From NCBI GenBank assembly GCA_944548615.1, contig OX155952.1, forward strand, positions 37,973,850 to 38,037,849: 64,000 nt of DNA. Reading direction: 5' to 3'. The stretch's first letter is position 1. Every line of letters begins with the position of its first letter. This document shows positions 22,086 to 33,591 of the stretch, one piece after another. The DNA comes from Micropterix aruncella. Taxonomy: Eukaryota > Arthropoda > Insecta > Lepidoptera > Micropterigidae. The translations under genes were made by a program, and so were the position numbers. The notes beneath the pieces were generated by a model. The model made no database searches, was not told where the DNA came from, and saw only the letters and a program-made list of their open reading frames with translations.

Positions 22086-22146
22086 TTTTTGTCATTTGAT
22101 GATGTCATCATCATCAAATGACAAAAACATCATCAAATGACAAAAA
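22086..22146. repeat. 19-mer present as hairpin and direct repeat
   Basis: TTTTTGTCATTTGATGATG (22086-22104), a TCAT loop, then its exact inverse (22109-22127), and at once a second identical copy of the inverse (22128-22146). A perfect 19-bp hairpin and a direct repeat share the arm. Confidence 0.9.
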
Positions 22147-22584
22147 CATCGGCCTTAAACAGAGTCTATAATAAAAGTCAACGACAGCATATATCTAACT
22201 TTTATATTTGATCTACAATAACTGCTTTTATATCTCACAAAGTGAGAAAAATAAGTAGTCAAGGGTTGTTGCAGACATTAGCAATAAAATAAAAATCCTT
22301 ATTAAAATAAATTAATCCATTATCACGACTGTTTGATAGAGTTCAATTAGCCATTTACTGTAAGTGTTTAGGTGGTATAGTTATAGAGATATCATGAAAT
22401 TAATAACGCGCGGCGAGGAACAAGACGCGTACGTCTACGAAATAGGTAGCGTGCATCTGAGGGGGGACATCTGGCACTATATATCTAAAGGTAGCGTCTA
22501 AAAAGGCAAATAAACGCCATACTACTCAAGTTAACAAATCGATTCGAAAAATTTACCCGAACCGAAGCCGCGGGCAACAGCTAG

Positions 22585-23254
22585 TATTGAATAAAGAGAC
22601 AACTGAATAACATCACTGCGTTTTCCTTCCGCGCTGCGCCGCCGCCTCGGTGAACGACCATTATTACCATCGTCGCATACTTTGGTTTTTCTCTACATCG
22701 AACTAATAGTGCGCGTTAAAGGGATCCTAATCATCCCCTATAGCCACGCCAAACGATACAACACTATATTAGGTAGGCAAACTTACAGAGATTCCTAATA
22801 AAACGAGAGGGAGGTAATTTACATCAATATTCATATAAATAATATGTTCTCAGAAAGCCATTCTCTCTTACTCTTCTACAACGCATTCGTCCGAATTCAT
22901 CTCTAATATGCTTCTCAAATATGGTCCCCAAGCTATATATTTCACGTTCACCTTCAAGACAATTGGACGTATTTAAAATTTGTTATTGAAACACTTGAAT
23001 AATCGTTTCTATCCTTTCCCAATTACAACAAAACAGCTATATTTTATGGCTTCAGTCATTATCTTTCTGTGTACCATCGTCACACTGGTCAAACGGAGTT
23101 ATTCCACCTTCCGCAGGTAAGCACTATGGTAAGCACTACGGTTCCACAGGTGTGCACAAAACTGGGGTAACTAACTTGTATAGGGTAAGTAAACTTGGTA
23201 ATACGCAGCTCGGTGATATTGGTGTAGTCAACACGTCATCTGTCATTATAAAAA
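22585..23254. other. Non-coding, unique-looking
   Basis: 22620-22760 is GC-richer ('gcgctgcgccgccgcctcgg'); the remainder is AT-rich. No gene. Confidence 0.4.
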
Positions 23255-23345
23255 GGTTTCAAAACGAATTTACCACTTGAACATTGTTTGACATTATAAT
23301 CCTTTTTATAATGTAATACATTCGCGATAGTCTTCGATTCCATAT
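23255..23345. repeat. Small fold-back relative of the 17051 element
   Basis: 'cattataaaaagg' (23255) faces 'cctttttataatg' (about 23300-23312) around a centre holding 'aaaacgaatttacc' and 'tgtttgacattataa', both also at the edge of the 17051 fold-back. 'cgcgatagtcttcgat' follows here, and its inverse precedes the 17051 element. This links the two as one family. Confidence 0.55.
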
Positions 23346-23486
23346 TACGTCATCTATCGTTCTCAACAAAGCAACGATTAATGGTGGTCTTGACATGTCA
23401 TTGTCATTGCAATATCATAATAATACAAATATGTAGTTATAAATATATTTAAATAACATGTATGTGTGACTATAATATGTAAAGTG

Positions 23487-24190
23487 GGAGCTAATGGGCC
23501 CTTGCTGGGTTGGCCACGAAGACCCATATTTTCATGGTCGGTCACACTCACGGGTCAACACCCATCCGAGGGCCTCCACGCATGAAGCGCAAGCCCGGGT
23601 ACGACTCTGGCCTTAGGACTAGTTTCCCCTAGGAGTCAATCTTCTGGCGCTCCTCGATGGTCTGCGCATCGTGCGGCGTAAGCCAATCGATTGTGCATTC
23701 TGACTAACAATAGGGGGAGTCTGGAAGCAGTACTGTTTTCTATTGAGCGGGGGTGGTTGCTGACCTTACGGCGACTGCTCTTCGCCGTAAGTCGAAGAGC
23801 AGTCGCCGTAAGTCGAACTTCAACAATCTGCTACCCGATTCCGGGTGAACAGCCGGGCAAAGGATGCCGTGGTCCGCGATAGATTCGGTTGACACCTGTT
23901 CACCGCTACGCAAGGGAGAGGACCGCGCAAGCGACCTCGAACTCGTAACCAGTCGAGAGACCGGAGTAATCTGGTCGAAACTGGAAGTAAGGGCGTGAGT
24001 GTAAGCCTGCTGGGTAACATACCTGGCTATCTCGCGGATAAGGCGTTGGCCTCGGGCATGTGGCGGATCTTGACGGTGGACTGTTTTTGTCTAAGTCTTC
24101 TGCCCTCACTTCACGGAAGATAGAACGATCATATATCGTTAAAACATCCTGAGGTGACGGGATCGCCCGTTGTAGTTGACAGCTCTAGTT
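23487..24190 (+). mobile_element. R700 element, full-length reference copy
   Basis: 704 bp from GGAGCTAATGGGCCC to a 3' end 'gttgtagttgacagctctag'. Flanked by TATAATATGTAAAGTG (23471-23486) and TATATTATGTAAAATG (24191-24206): two mismatches in 16. No poly(A) or simple-repeat tail, no long terminal repeat, no usable inverted ends beyond GAGCT. A small internal inversion-duplication of 'cttacggcgactgctcttcg' lies at 23765-23820. The short open frames within are not shared with other copies. Confidence 0.9.
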
Positions 24191-24416
24191 TATATTATGT
24201 AAAATGTATTCACATTTATTTACTTATTATGACTCCTTTCTTTTCACCTCCCTCTATGTGTGTTTATTTTTCAGAAAAAATGGAATGTTTAAGTGGGAAC
24301 ATGTAATTACCTTTGGAACATGTAATTACATTATAGAATAGATTTTGAACATATAACTAACATTATCAGTAAATGATAGATTTAAAGTACAAACAATAAT
24401 ATTAACCTATATAATA

Positions 24417-24612
24417 GATGCGAATAATAGATGGCAATAATAGATGGCAATAATAGATAGCAATGGTACTACACCACCTCAATAAGGCAGGCATAACGGA
24501 TACTACACCACCTCAATAAGGCAAATATAATGGATACTATACACCACCTCAATAACGGGTGGCAATAATAGATGCCAGTGGTACTACACCACCTCAATAA
24601 GGCAGGCATCAA
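24417..24612 (+). repeat. Minisatellite
   Basis: 'ggcaataatagat' is repeated, followed by four copies of a 'tactacaccacctcaataa' core separated by short variable linkers. The copies are close enough to suggest recent slippage or unequal exchange. Confidence 0.85.
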
Positions 24613-24699
24613 TTGTCAGATTTGGCGGTCACTTCCAACAGGCATAATTTTGGTTTATCTATGTTTAATGTATATTTTTTTCAATTGTTGTATTTTCAT

Positions 24700-25055
24700 A
24701 GCAGCTAACGGTTCCGAGCAGCTTGAGACATATGATCGGGTTTGTCATTTTGGGTCGGGATCCCATCTCCACTCACGGATCAACTTCCATCCGGTAGCCC
24801 TTACGAAGAGGGACGAACCAGGAAAGGACTCTGTACACCCTATCACGGTTGTGTCATGGAGAGGTGGGAACGGATCCTCTGTGGGAGCACCTCGGGCTCT
24901 GTTGAGCGACTTGCTCATCGTGCATGCGCGTCGTGCTTGCGCGTTATCCAATCGACAGTGCACTCCGGCGAATAACCGGGGGGCCTGGAAACGGTCTGAT
25001 ACGTCTCCTAAGCAGCGGGGGTGGTTGTTGGCTTGATATCGGCTACTCTTGAAAC
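24700..25055 (+). repeat. R700-related element, 5' half (copy 8)
   Basis: Starts 'agctaacggttccgagcagc' and shares with the copy at 46025 the 'ggttccg.gcag' start, the 'ccggtag' and 'gaaaggactctgt' blocks, then the family 'agcagcgggggtggttg'. It stops at 'ctactcttgaaact', about half way, next to (AAAT)n. Confidence 0.7.
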
Positions 25056-26130
25056 TAAATAAATAAATCATAATTTTTACTGAATATTTATGAAAAGATT
25101 TAGTACCCAAACTTTATGTCTCCCGTAGACCCCATGCCTTCTAATTATGTGTTTTTCACAGCTGGCGCAGTATTAATCGCTTACGGTTATGGGTTATAAG
25201 GTTTTTGGTAAAGTGGACAGTCGTAAAAAATGAAAAAATACTTTAATTTTGAATGTTGCACATTATTTTTTAAGCGATCACGACCTTGAAGTATGAAGCA
25301 TTTGAGAAACCCACATATAACTGCACGTGTAGCAGTATCTCGCTTACTCATTCGTATGATGCGTCTATTCTACTCACTCGCTTTACTCACATATCTCGCT
25401 CGCACCTTCCCTCGTTAGTCTTGTGCGTTGGCCTCTTTAATCGACTAGTGTTACAATTCGAGTTGTGGGTTGATTTCCTTCCATGACGCTTGAGATACTC
25501 GCGTTTGTTTATTGCGATTAATATAAGTTTAAAATACTATGTTGCACACAGAATCTGTTTTAGGTGTAATAAGACATTTATAGGACGCCCTAATGTTTAT
25601 GATGATGTCCACTAAGATGGACCCCCATTTACATCTCGTGCACCACCATTTCTTTTCTCGCTGCCATAGACCCCCCTGCGATTTGAAATCGACCCCTGGG
25701 GGTCCGTATAGACCACTTTGGGAATCACTGATTTAAAACGAATTTATTTTACAAGGAGGCACATAAAGCCAAATTAATGAATATTGCATGCTGTCCTAGT
25801 TAATTGTCATTAGATTATATGAAACGGATCCACGGTAATCATTCTCTCCGTGACGACAAGAAATGTAATTTCCAGGAAAAAATGAGCATTTCAGTATTTT
25901 AAGCAGTGAGTACCATTTCTTATTATCATGCTGTCTAAAATGATTTCATAATTTAGGTAGGTACATACCCCCATAATTAAAAAAAAACTAGAAAAAAAAT
26001 CAATATTAAAGTTTAATGTTTGAAAATGTGAAAATTAATATCAATATTGACAGTGTCTTTATTAATATGGCCACCCACTGTATTTTTGAATATTATGAAG
26101 ATAGCCACAACGGCGAGTGATCATAAGAAT
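25056..26130. other. Non-coding; old repeat tail
   Basis: No gene. The stretch 25560-25735 ('gacccctgggggtccgta', 'ctttgggaatcactga') looks like the edge of an old dispersed repeat. The rest is AT-rich. Confidence 0.4.
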
Positions 26131-26500
26131 AAAATAGAATAGAACAGAATAACTTTATTGTGATATAAAAACATAGCTTAATAAATTTTACACTGGTTTT
26201 ATAAAAAAGACAATTTATGCACAAAAGGCGGACTTATCGCTATAACGATATCTTACAGTCAACCATTTGATAAAATAATTCCTAACTTTCACATTACAAT
26301 ACACAAAGAATTATTAAAGGTAAATTTAAAATAAACTTATACAAGTATATGTCAGTAACTTATGCTAAGGTTGCCCAGAAAAGGATAAAGGAGAGGACAA
26401 GGTGAGGTATTTGGCTAGTGGCTGTGTAAAAATTAAGGTTTCTTCAAAAACTTTTTGAAAGTATGCAACGAAGGTCCATGCCTGATAAGCTGTACCTCAC
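26131..26500 (-). repeat. LINE 3' end
   Basis: Read in reverse it ends in 'aataaagttattctg' followed by an A/T-rich tail, and carries the 'gataagtccgccttttgtgc' block also at 37330-37360, where it follows an ORF2 tail. It is the 3' untranslated end of a CR1/Jockey-type LINE. Confidence 0.6.
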
Positions 26501-27077
26501 AACATTTATTATTAGTAAGTACCTATACTGAAACCCTTCATATGATAGATAAAGATTACCATTAAGATACGCCCGTTATTTTTTCCACTTAATGCCTTTT
26601 AGCGTAGAAAAATCCCCGCATGGTTATTCGTTGCAAAGATGATAAACGAGTTACCGTCACAGCAGACAGCCGGATAAGATATCTGCGATGTGGGTGAATA
26701 GATGAAACCGGCTCTACCCATGTCGTGTATTGTGCGAAGCGCGGTTCAAATGTCGACACAGGGATAACGGAAGGACAAGACGGACAGAGAAGACCTTCCA
26801 ATCAAACGGTATTATGACTCTTGCCTCATTTAATCTGTTACTCTTACTGTCAGTTTTCCCTGATATCTTTCAATCGTGTTGCTTATCCAATCCTTGCCTA
26901 TTCCCTAAATATTTCAACATGCAACATCTGAATGTATATATGTCTGTCTGTTTGCCGATGCGTTTTAATAACTTGAGAAAAACTTTACTAATTTCGATCG
27001 GTTTTTTTCTTATATGTACGTTGATAACTTCCATTGGTTAGAGGTAATATTTTTTGTATTTTTAAAAATTTACTTAT
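26501..27077. other. Non-coding, no recognised gene
   Basis: Mixed sequence with no coding support; part may be decayed LINE continuing from the fragment that follows. Confidence 0.35.
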
Positions 27078-27542
27078 TCATCGTATGTTTAAAAATTTAC
27101 ATCCCGCAATAATTACGGTTTTGCGAATATTTTTCATTAATGTTTGCTCGAGAAAATGTTCAAATTTAACAAGAATATTAAAAGCTCTTTCAGGTCTATA
27201 TTTGCAAACTAAAACTATATTGAGGCTAGGAATTACGGCTCCGCAACATTCAAATATAAATTCCTCACTAAGTAACGATATATCCGATCGGTCGACATAC
27301 TCTAAACATTTCTTTACTAACATACATACGTCTCCATAGATATGCGATTTACGGATGTATTTTGATTCCATTTCATAGTTTAATAGTCGATATAGTTCTT
27401 CTGCTCCAGGTCGCAGCCAATCTTCGCTCATTCATATTGCATCAAAAGAATATGACGTTTCCAGGAATGATTCTATAATATCCATTTTGTTGCGTATGTT
27501 TGAATGAATTACGCTAAAATAATGACTATTGAAATGTCTCAT
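27078..27542 (-). pseudogene. LINE endonuclease domain (APE type), decayed
   Basis: From ATG at 27542 the frame reads an endonuclease start 'FSVIHSNIRNKMDIIESFL', an in-frame stop, then 'SEDWLRPGAEELYRLLNY', 'GDVCMLVKKCLEY', 'SEEFIFECC' and 'VLVCKYRPE'. This is the apurinic-type endonuclease that nicks target DNA in CR1/Jockey LINEs. The usual 'GDFN' catalytic motif reads 'GCKF' just before the end at 27078. Stop and motif loss show the copy is dead. An ORF1-like piece lies upstream on the same strand (27990-28383), so both are parts of one old LINE. Confidence 0.8.
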
Positions 27543-27989
27543 CGCATTGTTTGATGTTATTTTTTTTTTGAGAATCGGTTTGCGATTCATTTTCATTTTA
27601 TTACTTTGGTACCCATCGCGGTCAGTTCGTTTGTTGCTGAGCTGTCAGATTCTGATAGTAAGGAAGTTAGCGCGCATATTGATTGCTTTCAGTTATACCA
27701 GTCGAAAAATAATTATTTTCAGGCGTTATATTGGCCAACTGGTGATCTTGCAATAATAAACTGCGTCTTATGTCATATTATTCGCGGCGCCATTAACGTG
27801 AGCTGCTTTCACTCTTTCAGTAACTTCAGAGACGTTTTTCCATTTCGATGTATGTGTAGATTTAAAAAACTTCTCGGCGTCTAGAGTGCTGCATGCTGCA
27901 TAGATAGTGATTGTGGAGTTTCCGTGTTGTTTTCAGTTTCTTGACACATCCGAGTCATCTATTCTATTCTTTGCCGTCAATAAAAAGTT
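27543..27989 (-). other. Interval between LINE ORF1-like and endonuclease pieces
   Basis: Lies between two parts of the same decayed LINE and has frames broken by many stops. Treated as degraded LINE sequence. Confidence 0.5.
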
Positions 27990-28383
27990 AATTGCCCCTG
28001 ATATACGCCCTTTTACCCTCGTTTCGCGCAGATTTGCAATGCTTTAAAAGATAATTTCATCTTTTTAATTGTTCATCAGTATAGTATTGAGATAAGTAAA
28101 GACCCGTATTCGCAAAGCATTTGGAGTGATTCAGGATATATTATTGCACTGTGCGTTTACTTAGCAGTTCTATACATATGGGCCCTTTCCCCTTTCTATA
28201 TCCGATGGGATGTAGTTCTTCTATATAATAGTTAATATCTATATTCAAGTGGCGTTTAAAGTTATCGCAAAAGACCTGAAACAGCTGACTTTCTTGTTTA
28301 TCACAGAGATCTGTGGAATATGTAAGCCTTACAAAACGATCATTTTCGAAAAAAGATCCGCCTGCATTGTTGCTTTTAGACAT
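27990..28383 (-). pseudogene. LINE ORF1-like fragment
   Basis: ATG at 28383 opens 80 codons that include 'NYYIEELHPIGYRKGKGPIC' and 'IELLSKRTVQ', the conserved stretch of the first ORF of many insect CR1/Jockey LINEs, which codes for an RNA-binding protein. After the stop at 28141, frameshifted remains continue ('HCKSARNEGKRAYIRGN', then 'LFIDGKE') to about 27990. The product, if made, would be inactive. Confidence 0.65.
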
Positions 28384-28439
28384 TGAAATTTACGATTAAG
28401 TGTTTCATGTTTTGGTGGTAATAAAATGGTATTTTTCAA

Positions 28440-28725
28440 AAATTATGTAACATTTTCTTATACCAGTATATGGCTGATTTTAAATATTATTTGCGTCGCT
28501 TGTATATAAGATATTCCAACGGAAATTTTACGTGATTTCGGTCTAACAAGGCACTTGTGTACCGAATTTCAAGTCTAATTGAAGTATGAAGTATGATTAG
28601 CGCGCCCTCTGGTGGACCGGTTACTATTACAATCTTTTCAACTCTTGCCATGACCGAATGACGCCTGCATGCCAAATTTCAGCTCAATCGGATGAAGCGT
28701 TGAGGCGCTTTTGTTTTGAGAGTGG
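28440..28725 (+). repeat. Dispersed repeat D, copy 1
   Basis: Shares with copies at 31340-31800, 43330-43760 and 49900-49965 a 'gcgtcgcttgtatataagatat' -like block, a 'gcgccctctggtggaccg' block and 'catgccaaatttcagctcaa' followed by 'tcggatgaagcg'. This last string is common in lepidopteran repeats. No coding capacity. Confidence 0.75.
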
Positions 28726-28935
28726 TATTTGGGGGAGGTTTGGGAGGTTATAGGTTTGTGGGGTAGGGGGTTTGTTTGGCGGTGGGGTTGGGTTTAGGGG
28801 TGGGTTAGGGGGAAAGAGGGTCGCCGTGGGGGCAGCGTTGGGAGGAGGATAGATTTGAGGGGGGGGAAGGGTTAAAGGGGAGTTATTGGTGGGTTTAGGA
28901 GGGGGCTGGGGGGTGTTTGTTTGCCGGGAAAGTAT
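28726..28935 (+). repeat. G-rich tract
   Basis: About 210 bases dominated by runs of three to eight G separated by T or A ('gtggggtaggggg', 'gggtttaggggtgggttagg'). Many four-run windows could form G-quadruplexes on this strand. It follows repeat D. The mirror case, a C-rich tract beside another repeat D copy, is at 43105-43290. Confidence 0.85.
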
Positions 28936-30239
28936 TTGGGCGACAAAACCGTTTTTTTTTGTCGTGACGAAAGCATATCGCTAGATTTCATACTTTTATG
29001 GTTATATTGATGTTTTATTTCATATTTTCCTATGATTGCATGAGTATTATTATATTTTTGTGGTATTTTTTTGTTGATACTTACGAGTATGTTGATAATT
29101 TTATTATTTTATTTCATGACTGTTATTAATTTTGATATATTTTTAAGTTGCTAATTATTTATTTTATTCAATATTATAATATTATATGAATTAATATTCG
29201 ATATTATTATTTCTTTTAAATACTAAATTTATAATACTAATCTTGAAATTCGGACCTTACTTTTCTAATGGCGGTATGGTGGTAACTCTGGGCACCGCAA
29301 CTATTTTTAAACATTTCATTTGCTTATCAAAAGTAGAGCCGTTGAAATAAAGTGTGGTTGTGCATACGCCTTGAGCACCAATTTGATGTAATATCTCTCA
29401 CCAGATCGGCACCTGAGATAGCGGAAACAGTGATCAGGAAGTCACGGTTTGGATTCGCTCGCGTGTGCCGTATTCGCAAGAGGAGGCGCCGCACGCTCGC
29501 CTGGGATAAATAATGCCGTAACGACAACCTCGATTTATACGCAGGGGTGGCATTGGCACAGCAACGCCCGCGCTGAAGCCTAACTATTAATTAGGCGGGA
29601 ATTAATCACGACAATGTGCGACGTCTTTGTTGGCCGCGGCATTATTCCACTTGATTTGTTCGGCGGCTTGTTGTTGTCCGTGATTTGTTACGGCAAATTG
29701 TTATGTTGCGCGCCCGCCCGGTAAATATTTCCGCTGTAAAACGCCCGCGACCCGTAAAAGAGGGGAGGCTTTTTGTTGAGCGGTGTGTAATTGAGGGATT
29801 TTCAGTTCAGCTATCCGAATCACCTGCAAAGGGTGCTTATTTCCAATTGATATAAGCACTACCATTTACATTAAAAAATCGTTTTGGTCATAACAAGATT
29901 TTCCTGGGAAAAATCCAGGGCCTTACGGAAGGTTTTTGGGCGATATATCCCTCCTAGTAAGAAGGTTGACCTGAGGGTTTCTAATGTTTTCGTGCAGCTT
30001 GGGTGGGGTTGGCCAAACTCTATGTCATCTGGCATCTCCACGTTTAGCGGCTTACCCTGTCAGGGCCGTGCGCTTCTGTCACGGCTGTAATCCTGCAGTA
30101 GGAGGCAGTTGGAATAGAAATGAGCCAAGATGAGATCCCCAGGTATCTCATCTTGGCCCATTTCTATTTACCTTATACTTAAACGATATTGGACTCTGTT
30201 TTAAGAAATCACATCACTTGCAATGTCCCTAAGATTGTG
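28936..30239. other. Non-coding; unique GC-richer block at 29.33-29.83 kb
   Basis: 28975-29280 is AT-rich. 29330-29830 is GC-richer, unlike anything else in the window, and has no coding frame: a candidate conserved non-coding element. 29880-30200 contains 'gcagcttgggtggggttggcc', faintly like the R700 start, and an inverted 'gagatccc..ggtatctcatcttgg' pair near 30125-30165. Confidence 0.4.
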
Positions 30240-30840
30240 TAGAATTACAGCAAGATTTATTACTATTTGAACAATACTGTAATGAGATTCAATTAATTTT
30301 AAATATAAATAAGTGCAATATTATAACATTCACCAGAAAACATCATCCAATCATTTACAACCACAATATCTCCGGTAAAAAACTTGACTCGAGTAGCCAA
30401 TATTCGTGATCTGGGCTTTACCTTGGATTCCAAGCTGCACTTTAATAGTCATATTGATAAGATCGTAGCTAAGGCTTTCAAACAACTTGCAATGATTCTG
30501 CGCATAGGTAAACTTTTTACCAGAGGCAAAACTTTAAAAGTACTTTACAATGCATACGCTCGTAGCGTTTTAGAATTCGGAAGCGTAGTTTGGAATCCCC
30601 AATATGCTGTTCAGTACTATGAGGGTGCAAAAGAGATTCCTAAAATCATTGGACTTTCGGACAGGTAACATGTCTATGGATTATGCAGAGAGAGAGCGAC
30701 AAAACACAATGTACACTTTTTATATGCAAGACGTGCCTTCTTAGACAATATGTCCTATATAAAAATTTAAATAACCACATTAATTCTGCACCCCTTTTGG
30801 GCAAAATTTTTGTGTGAACCATGGCATATTTCCATCAGGA
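30240..30840 (+). pseudogene. LINE reverse transcriptase, thumb and C-terminal part
   Basis: Frame reads 'NINKCNIITFTRKHHPI', shifts by one base near 30385, then 'LGFTLDSKLHFNSHI' and 'LKVLYNAYARSVLEFGSVVW' with 'NPQY' next: the post-catalytic thumb segment of CR1/Jockey reverse transcriptases. Further shifted pieces ('YARRAFLDNMSYIKI') continue to about 30840. Catalytic motifs with the two Asp are missing. Dead 5'-truncated copy. Confidence 0.8.
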
Positions 30841-31240
30841 TTCCGCCCCGCTGCTCAAGAGACGGTATATTTCCATTGTCGCCACACTCCTTCAGTAATT
30901 AATCAGAGTGCACAACCGATTGGCTGACGCCGCACGGTACGCATACCGTCCAGTAGCATGGGAGGGCAATCCCCCAGGGGAAACCGATCCAATAGCCGTG
31001 AGTTCTTCCCGAGGAAGTCTCTCACTCGAGGAGGCTACTGAATACAAGCTAAATTGTGAGTTTGCCCGACCCGAGAACACATTAGATCTTATGGCCCAAG
31101 CTACACGTAACCGTTCGCTACCTTAGACTGTGTAGTCACTAAGTCTATGTGTAATCACCCCAAGGCTAAAACAACGATCTAATATCGTTATACCACCCTG
31201 GGGTGTCAGGTTCACCCGTTGCAGATGACAGCTCCAAAGT
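30841..31240. repeat. R700 element, copy 9, with internal inversion
   Basis: 30841-31125 is the front part of the variant subfamily on the minus strand, ending at the family start near 31105-31125. It is followed at once by a plus-strand 3' end (31128-31240: 'taatatcgttataccaccct', 'gttgcagatgacagctcc'). The 5' part is thus inverted against the 3' part with the element's own start at the joint, the layout produced by twin priming in LINE-type insertion. Target duplications were not found. Confidence 0.75.
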
Positions 31241-31339
31241 AATTGATAGAGATAGTTGGTGAAAAGCGCGGATAGTGAGAATGCAACTCATTAAACACGT
31301 TCGATTCAATCGTTTACGCAAATATACTGACCGGCGAAA

Positions 31340-31800
31340 ATTCATTGTGACTCTTTTGATTATTCCAATATTTTACGATTGAAATATGACTAGTGCGCCA
31401 CCTGGCGGACCGATTTGAACCATAAGCTTTTCATCTTTAGATATTACCAAATTATGCCTTCATGCCAAATTTCAGCTCATTAGGATTTGTTTGGGCGCTA
31501 TTGTGGGGGAGTTCATAGAGACACACAAAAACACAGTCACATAGGCAGTCTTCCATCTGGAAATATCTTCCACCTGGAAGTGTCTTAATCGTCTCAGGGG
31601 CTCAAAATATACATTTCCGTCTTCTCAGCTCTTTCCATGATGAACCTTTTCGACTCTTTCCATGAACAAATTATGCCTACATTCCAAATTTTAGCTCAAT
31701 CGGATGAAGCTTTTGGGCGCTATCGTGGAAGAATACACATAGACACACAAACACAGAGACACACAGAAGGGCGTCCACAACACTTTCCTTGCTAGGAAAG
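31340..31800 (+). repeat. Dispersed repeat D, two adjacent partial copies
   Basis: 31340-31540 and 31620-31800 both carry the 'ttatgccttcatgccaaatt'-like block, then 'ggatgaagcttttgggcgct' and runs of 'acacacaaacacag'. Ends near 'cttgctaggaaagtaaaata'. Confidence 0.7.
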
Positions 31801-33590
31801 TAAAATATGTCCCTAGTTTTTGGAAGTGTTCACAACATTATGGCTATTTTCTGGAGAGTGAATACACTCTTGATGTGCACTGCAGTACCCCATAGAAGAA
31901 TGCCATAGCGCAGGTGTTATTCAACTAGCGCTTAATAGGCTAATATTACCTCGGTTCCATCCATACGTAATGATCATATCCTGATGCGTAATAGAGCATA
32001 TCAGGCTAACGACAGTCTCTAATTATGCAGGCTGACGACATATCATAGTTTCAAGACTACCACGTTCAAAAAAAGTTTATATATCCTTGTACGATTCAGA
32101 AAATTTATTTACCCTAATGCCTTAGGATTTTTTTTAAATTTTTTTTAATTGCCTTAGGATTCGTTGCTTATACAAATTGGTTATATTGTTGTATGGTTAA
32201 TTAAAAATACACAGCTACTAGAGTGTAACAATTGATTATGAACTTTTAAATACTCAATTTGTACTTTTCATTTTGTACTTTTATATACTCAATCAATGCA
32301 ACACACGCAATATATAATGTAGGTATATGGCTACAATTAGTGATACATTATATAATTATTGGTTATTGAGCTCCAGAAAATTTCCCTTTTCATTCTTGCA
32401 AATTTCACTTACTATCTTTTGCTGAAAGTGGGTCGGTTGAATATCATAAATATAATATCCCTATGTATGTGAGATACGTGACGAATATTGTATATTTTCA
32501 GCGCTTTCCTAAAATACGAAATTATGCAAATGTAATAGTGAATGGGGTCCCGCTGAAACAAAGTGGTGCGATACGCATAATTCAGGCGAATATGAGCTGC
32601 GGTGGCAGCGATAAAAAAGGACACGGGGGAAGGTTTTCACAGCCATTAAAGCTGCTTTACATAAACTAAGCTATATCAAACCGGCCCCCCATTGAAATTA
32701 GTTAGCTGCCGTAAATTGGCCTCCGGGACGCGATGTCACTCTCGCGCACAGAGACGATCCGCGCATTTTCATGACCGAAAAAATCTGGAAATGAGAAACA
32801 GAGAAGAAGCACTTGTACTCTGTTTACTCGGAAAGCGCGGAGCTCGGAAGGTTCTCGATGGCATTTCACCTTAGGCGGTTAAAAAAATCATACATCTCTG
32901 ATACGAGGAACAAGTAAATTCCCTTAAGTAAAAAGGAAAAATTAACTAAATACTTATAGGTGTTAATATTCGGACTTAGGTAAGATTCCATAGAGATATA
33001 TACACGTACGCTTAGAGAGAAACTTCCAGTACCAGCAATGGTGATACGGAAAATGCCAGACTAATTTTATTACAAACTTAACAAAACTGAATATACGCCT
33101 CAATTACTTCGAATATCGTAGTTTTATCGATTAGACGTAACATAATTCTAAGCAATGATATAACGGTAACATCATTGAACAGGATCCCAATACATTCTCA
33201 CGTCGAAACGACTTTATAAATAGCGTCATTGCATGGTGAAATGTTTAAGTCGATTGCCAGTGGTCCGGAAAGAATGATGTATAACGCCTATTTCCCATAC
33301 GTTAAAATACAACTGCTAGGTACTCGCGGTACAAGACACAACTGACGGAAGGCAGGTAGATTACTCATAAAAACGAAAATGTATGAGTGTAGTTTCACTA
33401 GGCTCGATATGACCTGATATAATAGGGTCCTTACCTATAAATTTCCCGTTCTATAAAAGAAAATTTATACGGGTGATAAATGTATTTTTAATTAATCGAA
33501 ATATTAACCTCTATTAATTTGTACAGCCTTTAAATATTAATGATGGCTATTGAATGTCTCTGATATAGAACTTTCATCGACAGCTCAGCA
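31801..33590. other. Non-coding; unique GC-richer block at 32.55-32.88 kb
   Basis: No gene. 31950-32300 is AT-rich. 32550-32880 is GC-richer and repeat-free within the window. 33170-33480 has no distinguishing feature. Confidence 0.4.
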
Positions 33591-33591
33591 A

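Larger units (their letters stand above)
21126..22584 (+). mobile_element. Helitron-like element, non-autonomous
   Basis: Starts TCTATATAATATTATGAAGA and ends with the 'gaagccgcgggcaacagCTAG' motif followed by T, with a small GC-rich hairpin (gccgcgggc) about ten bases before CTAG. TC...CTAG-T ends with a 3' hairpin are the Helitron hallmark, and this end is familiar from lepidopteran families. The left neighbour base is G, not the expected A, so the left end is less sure. No Rep/helicase is present. The interior has been invaded by the MITE fragment (21405-21615) and an R700 piece (21616-21907). Confidence 0.55.

Noticed and set aside
24572..25036. 154-codon plus-strand frame
   Set aside because: Runs from a minisatellite into an R700 copy; the frame is not conserved in sister copies.
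28740..28820. Telomere-like sequence (insect TTAGG)n
   Set aside because: 'ggtttagg' and 'gggttagg' occur but with no regular five-base period; it is simply G-rich.
30841..31260. A 15-bp target duplication 'agtaattaatcagag' / 'agtaattgatagaga' around R700 copy 9
   Set aside because: The left member is R700 sequence itself, as shown by the copy at 36548, so it is not a duplication.
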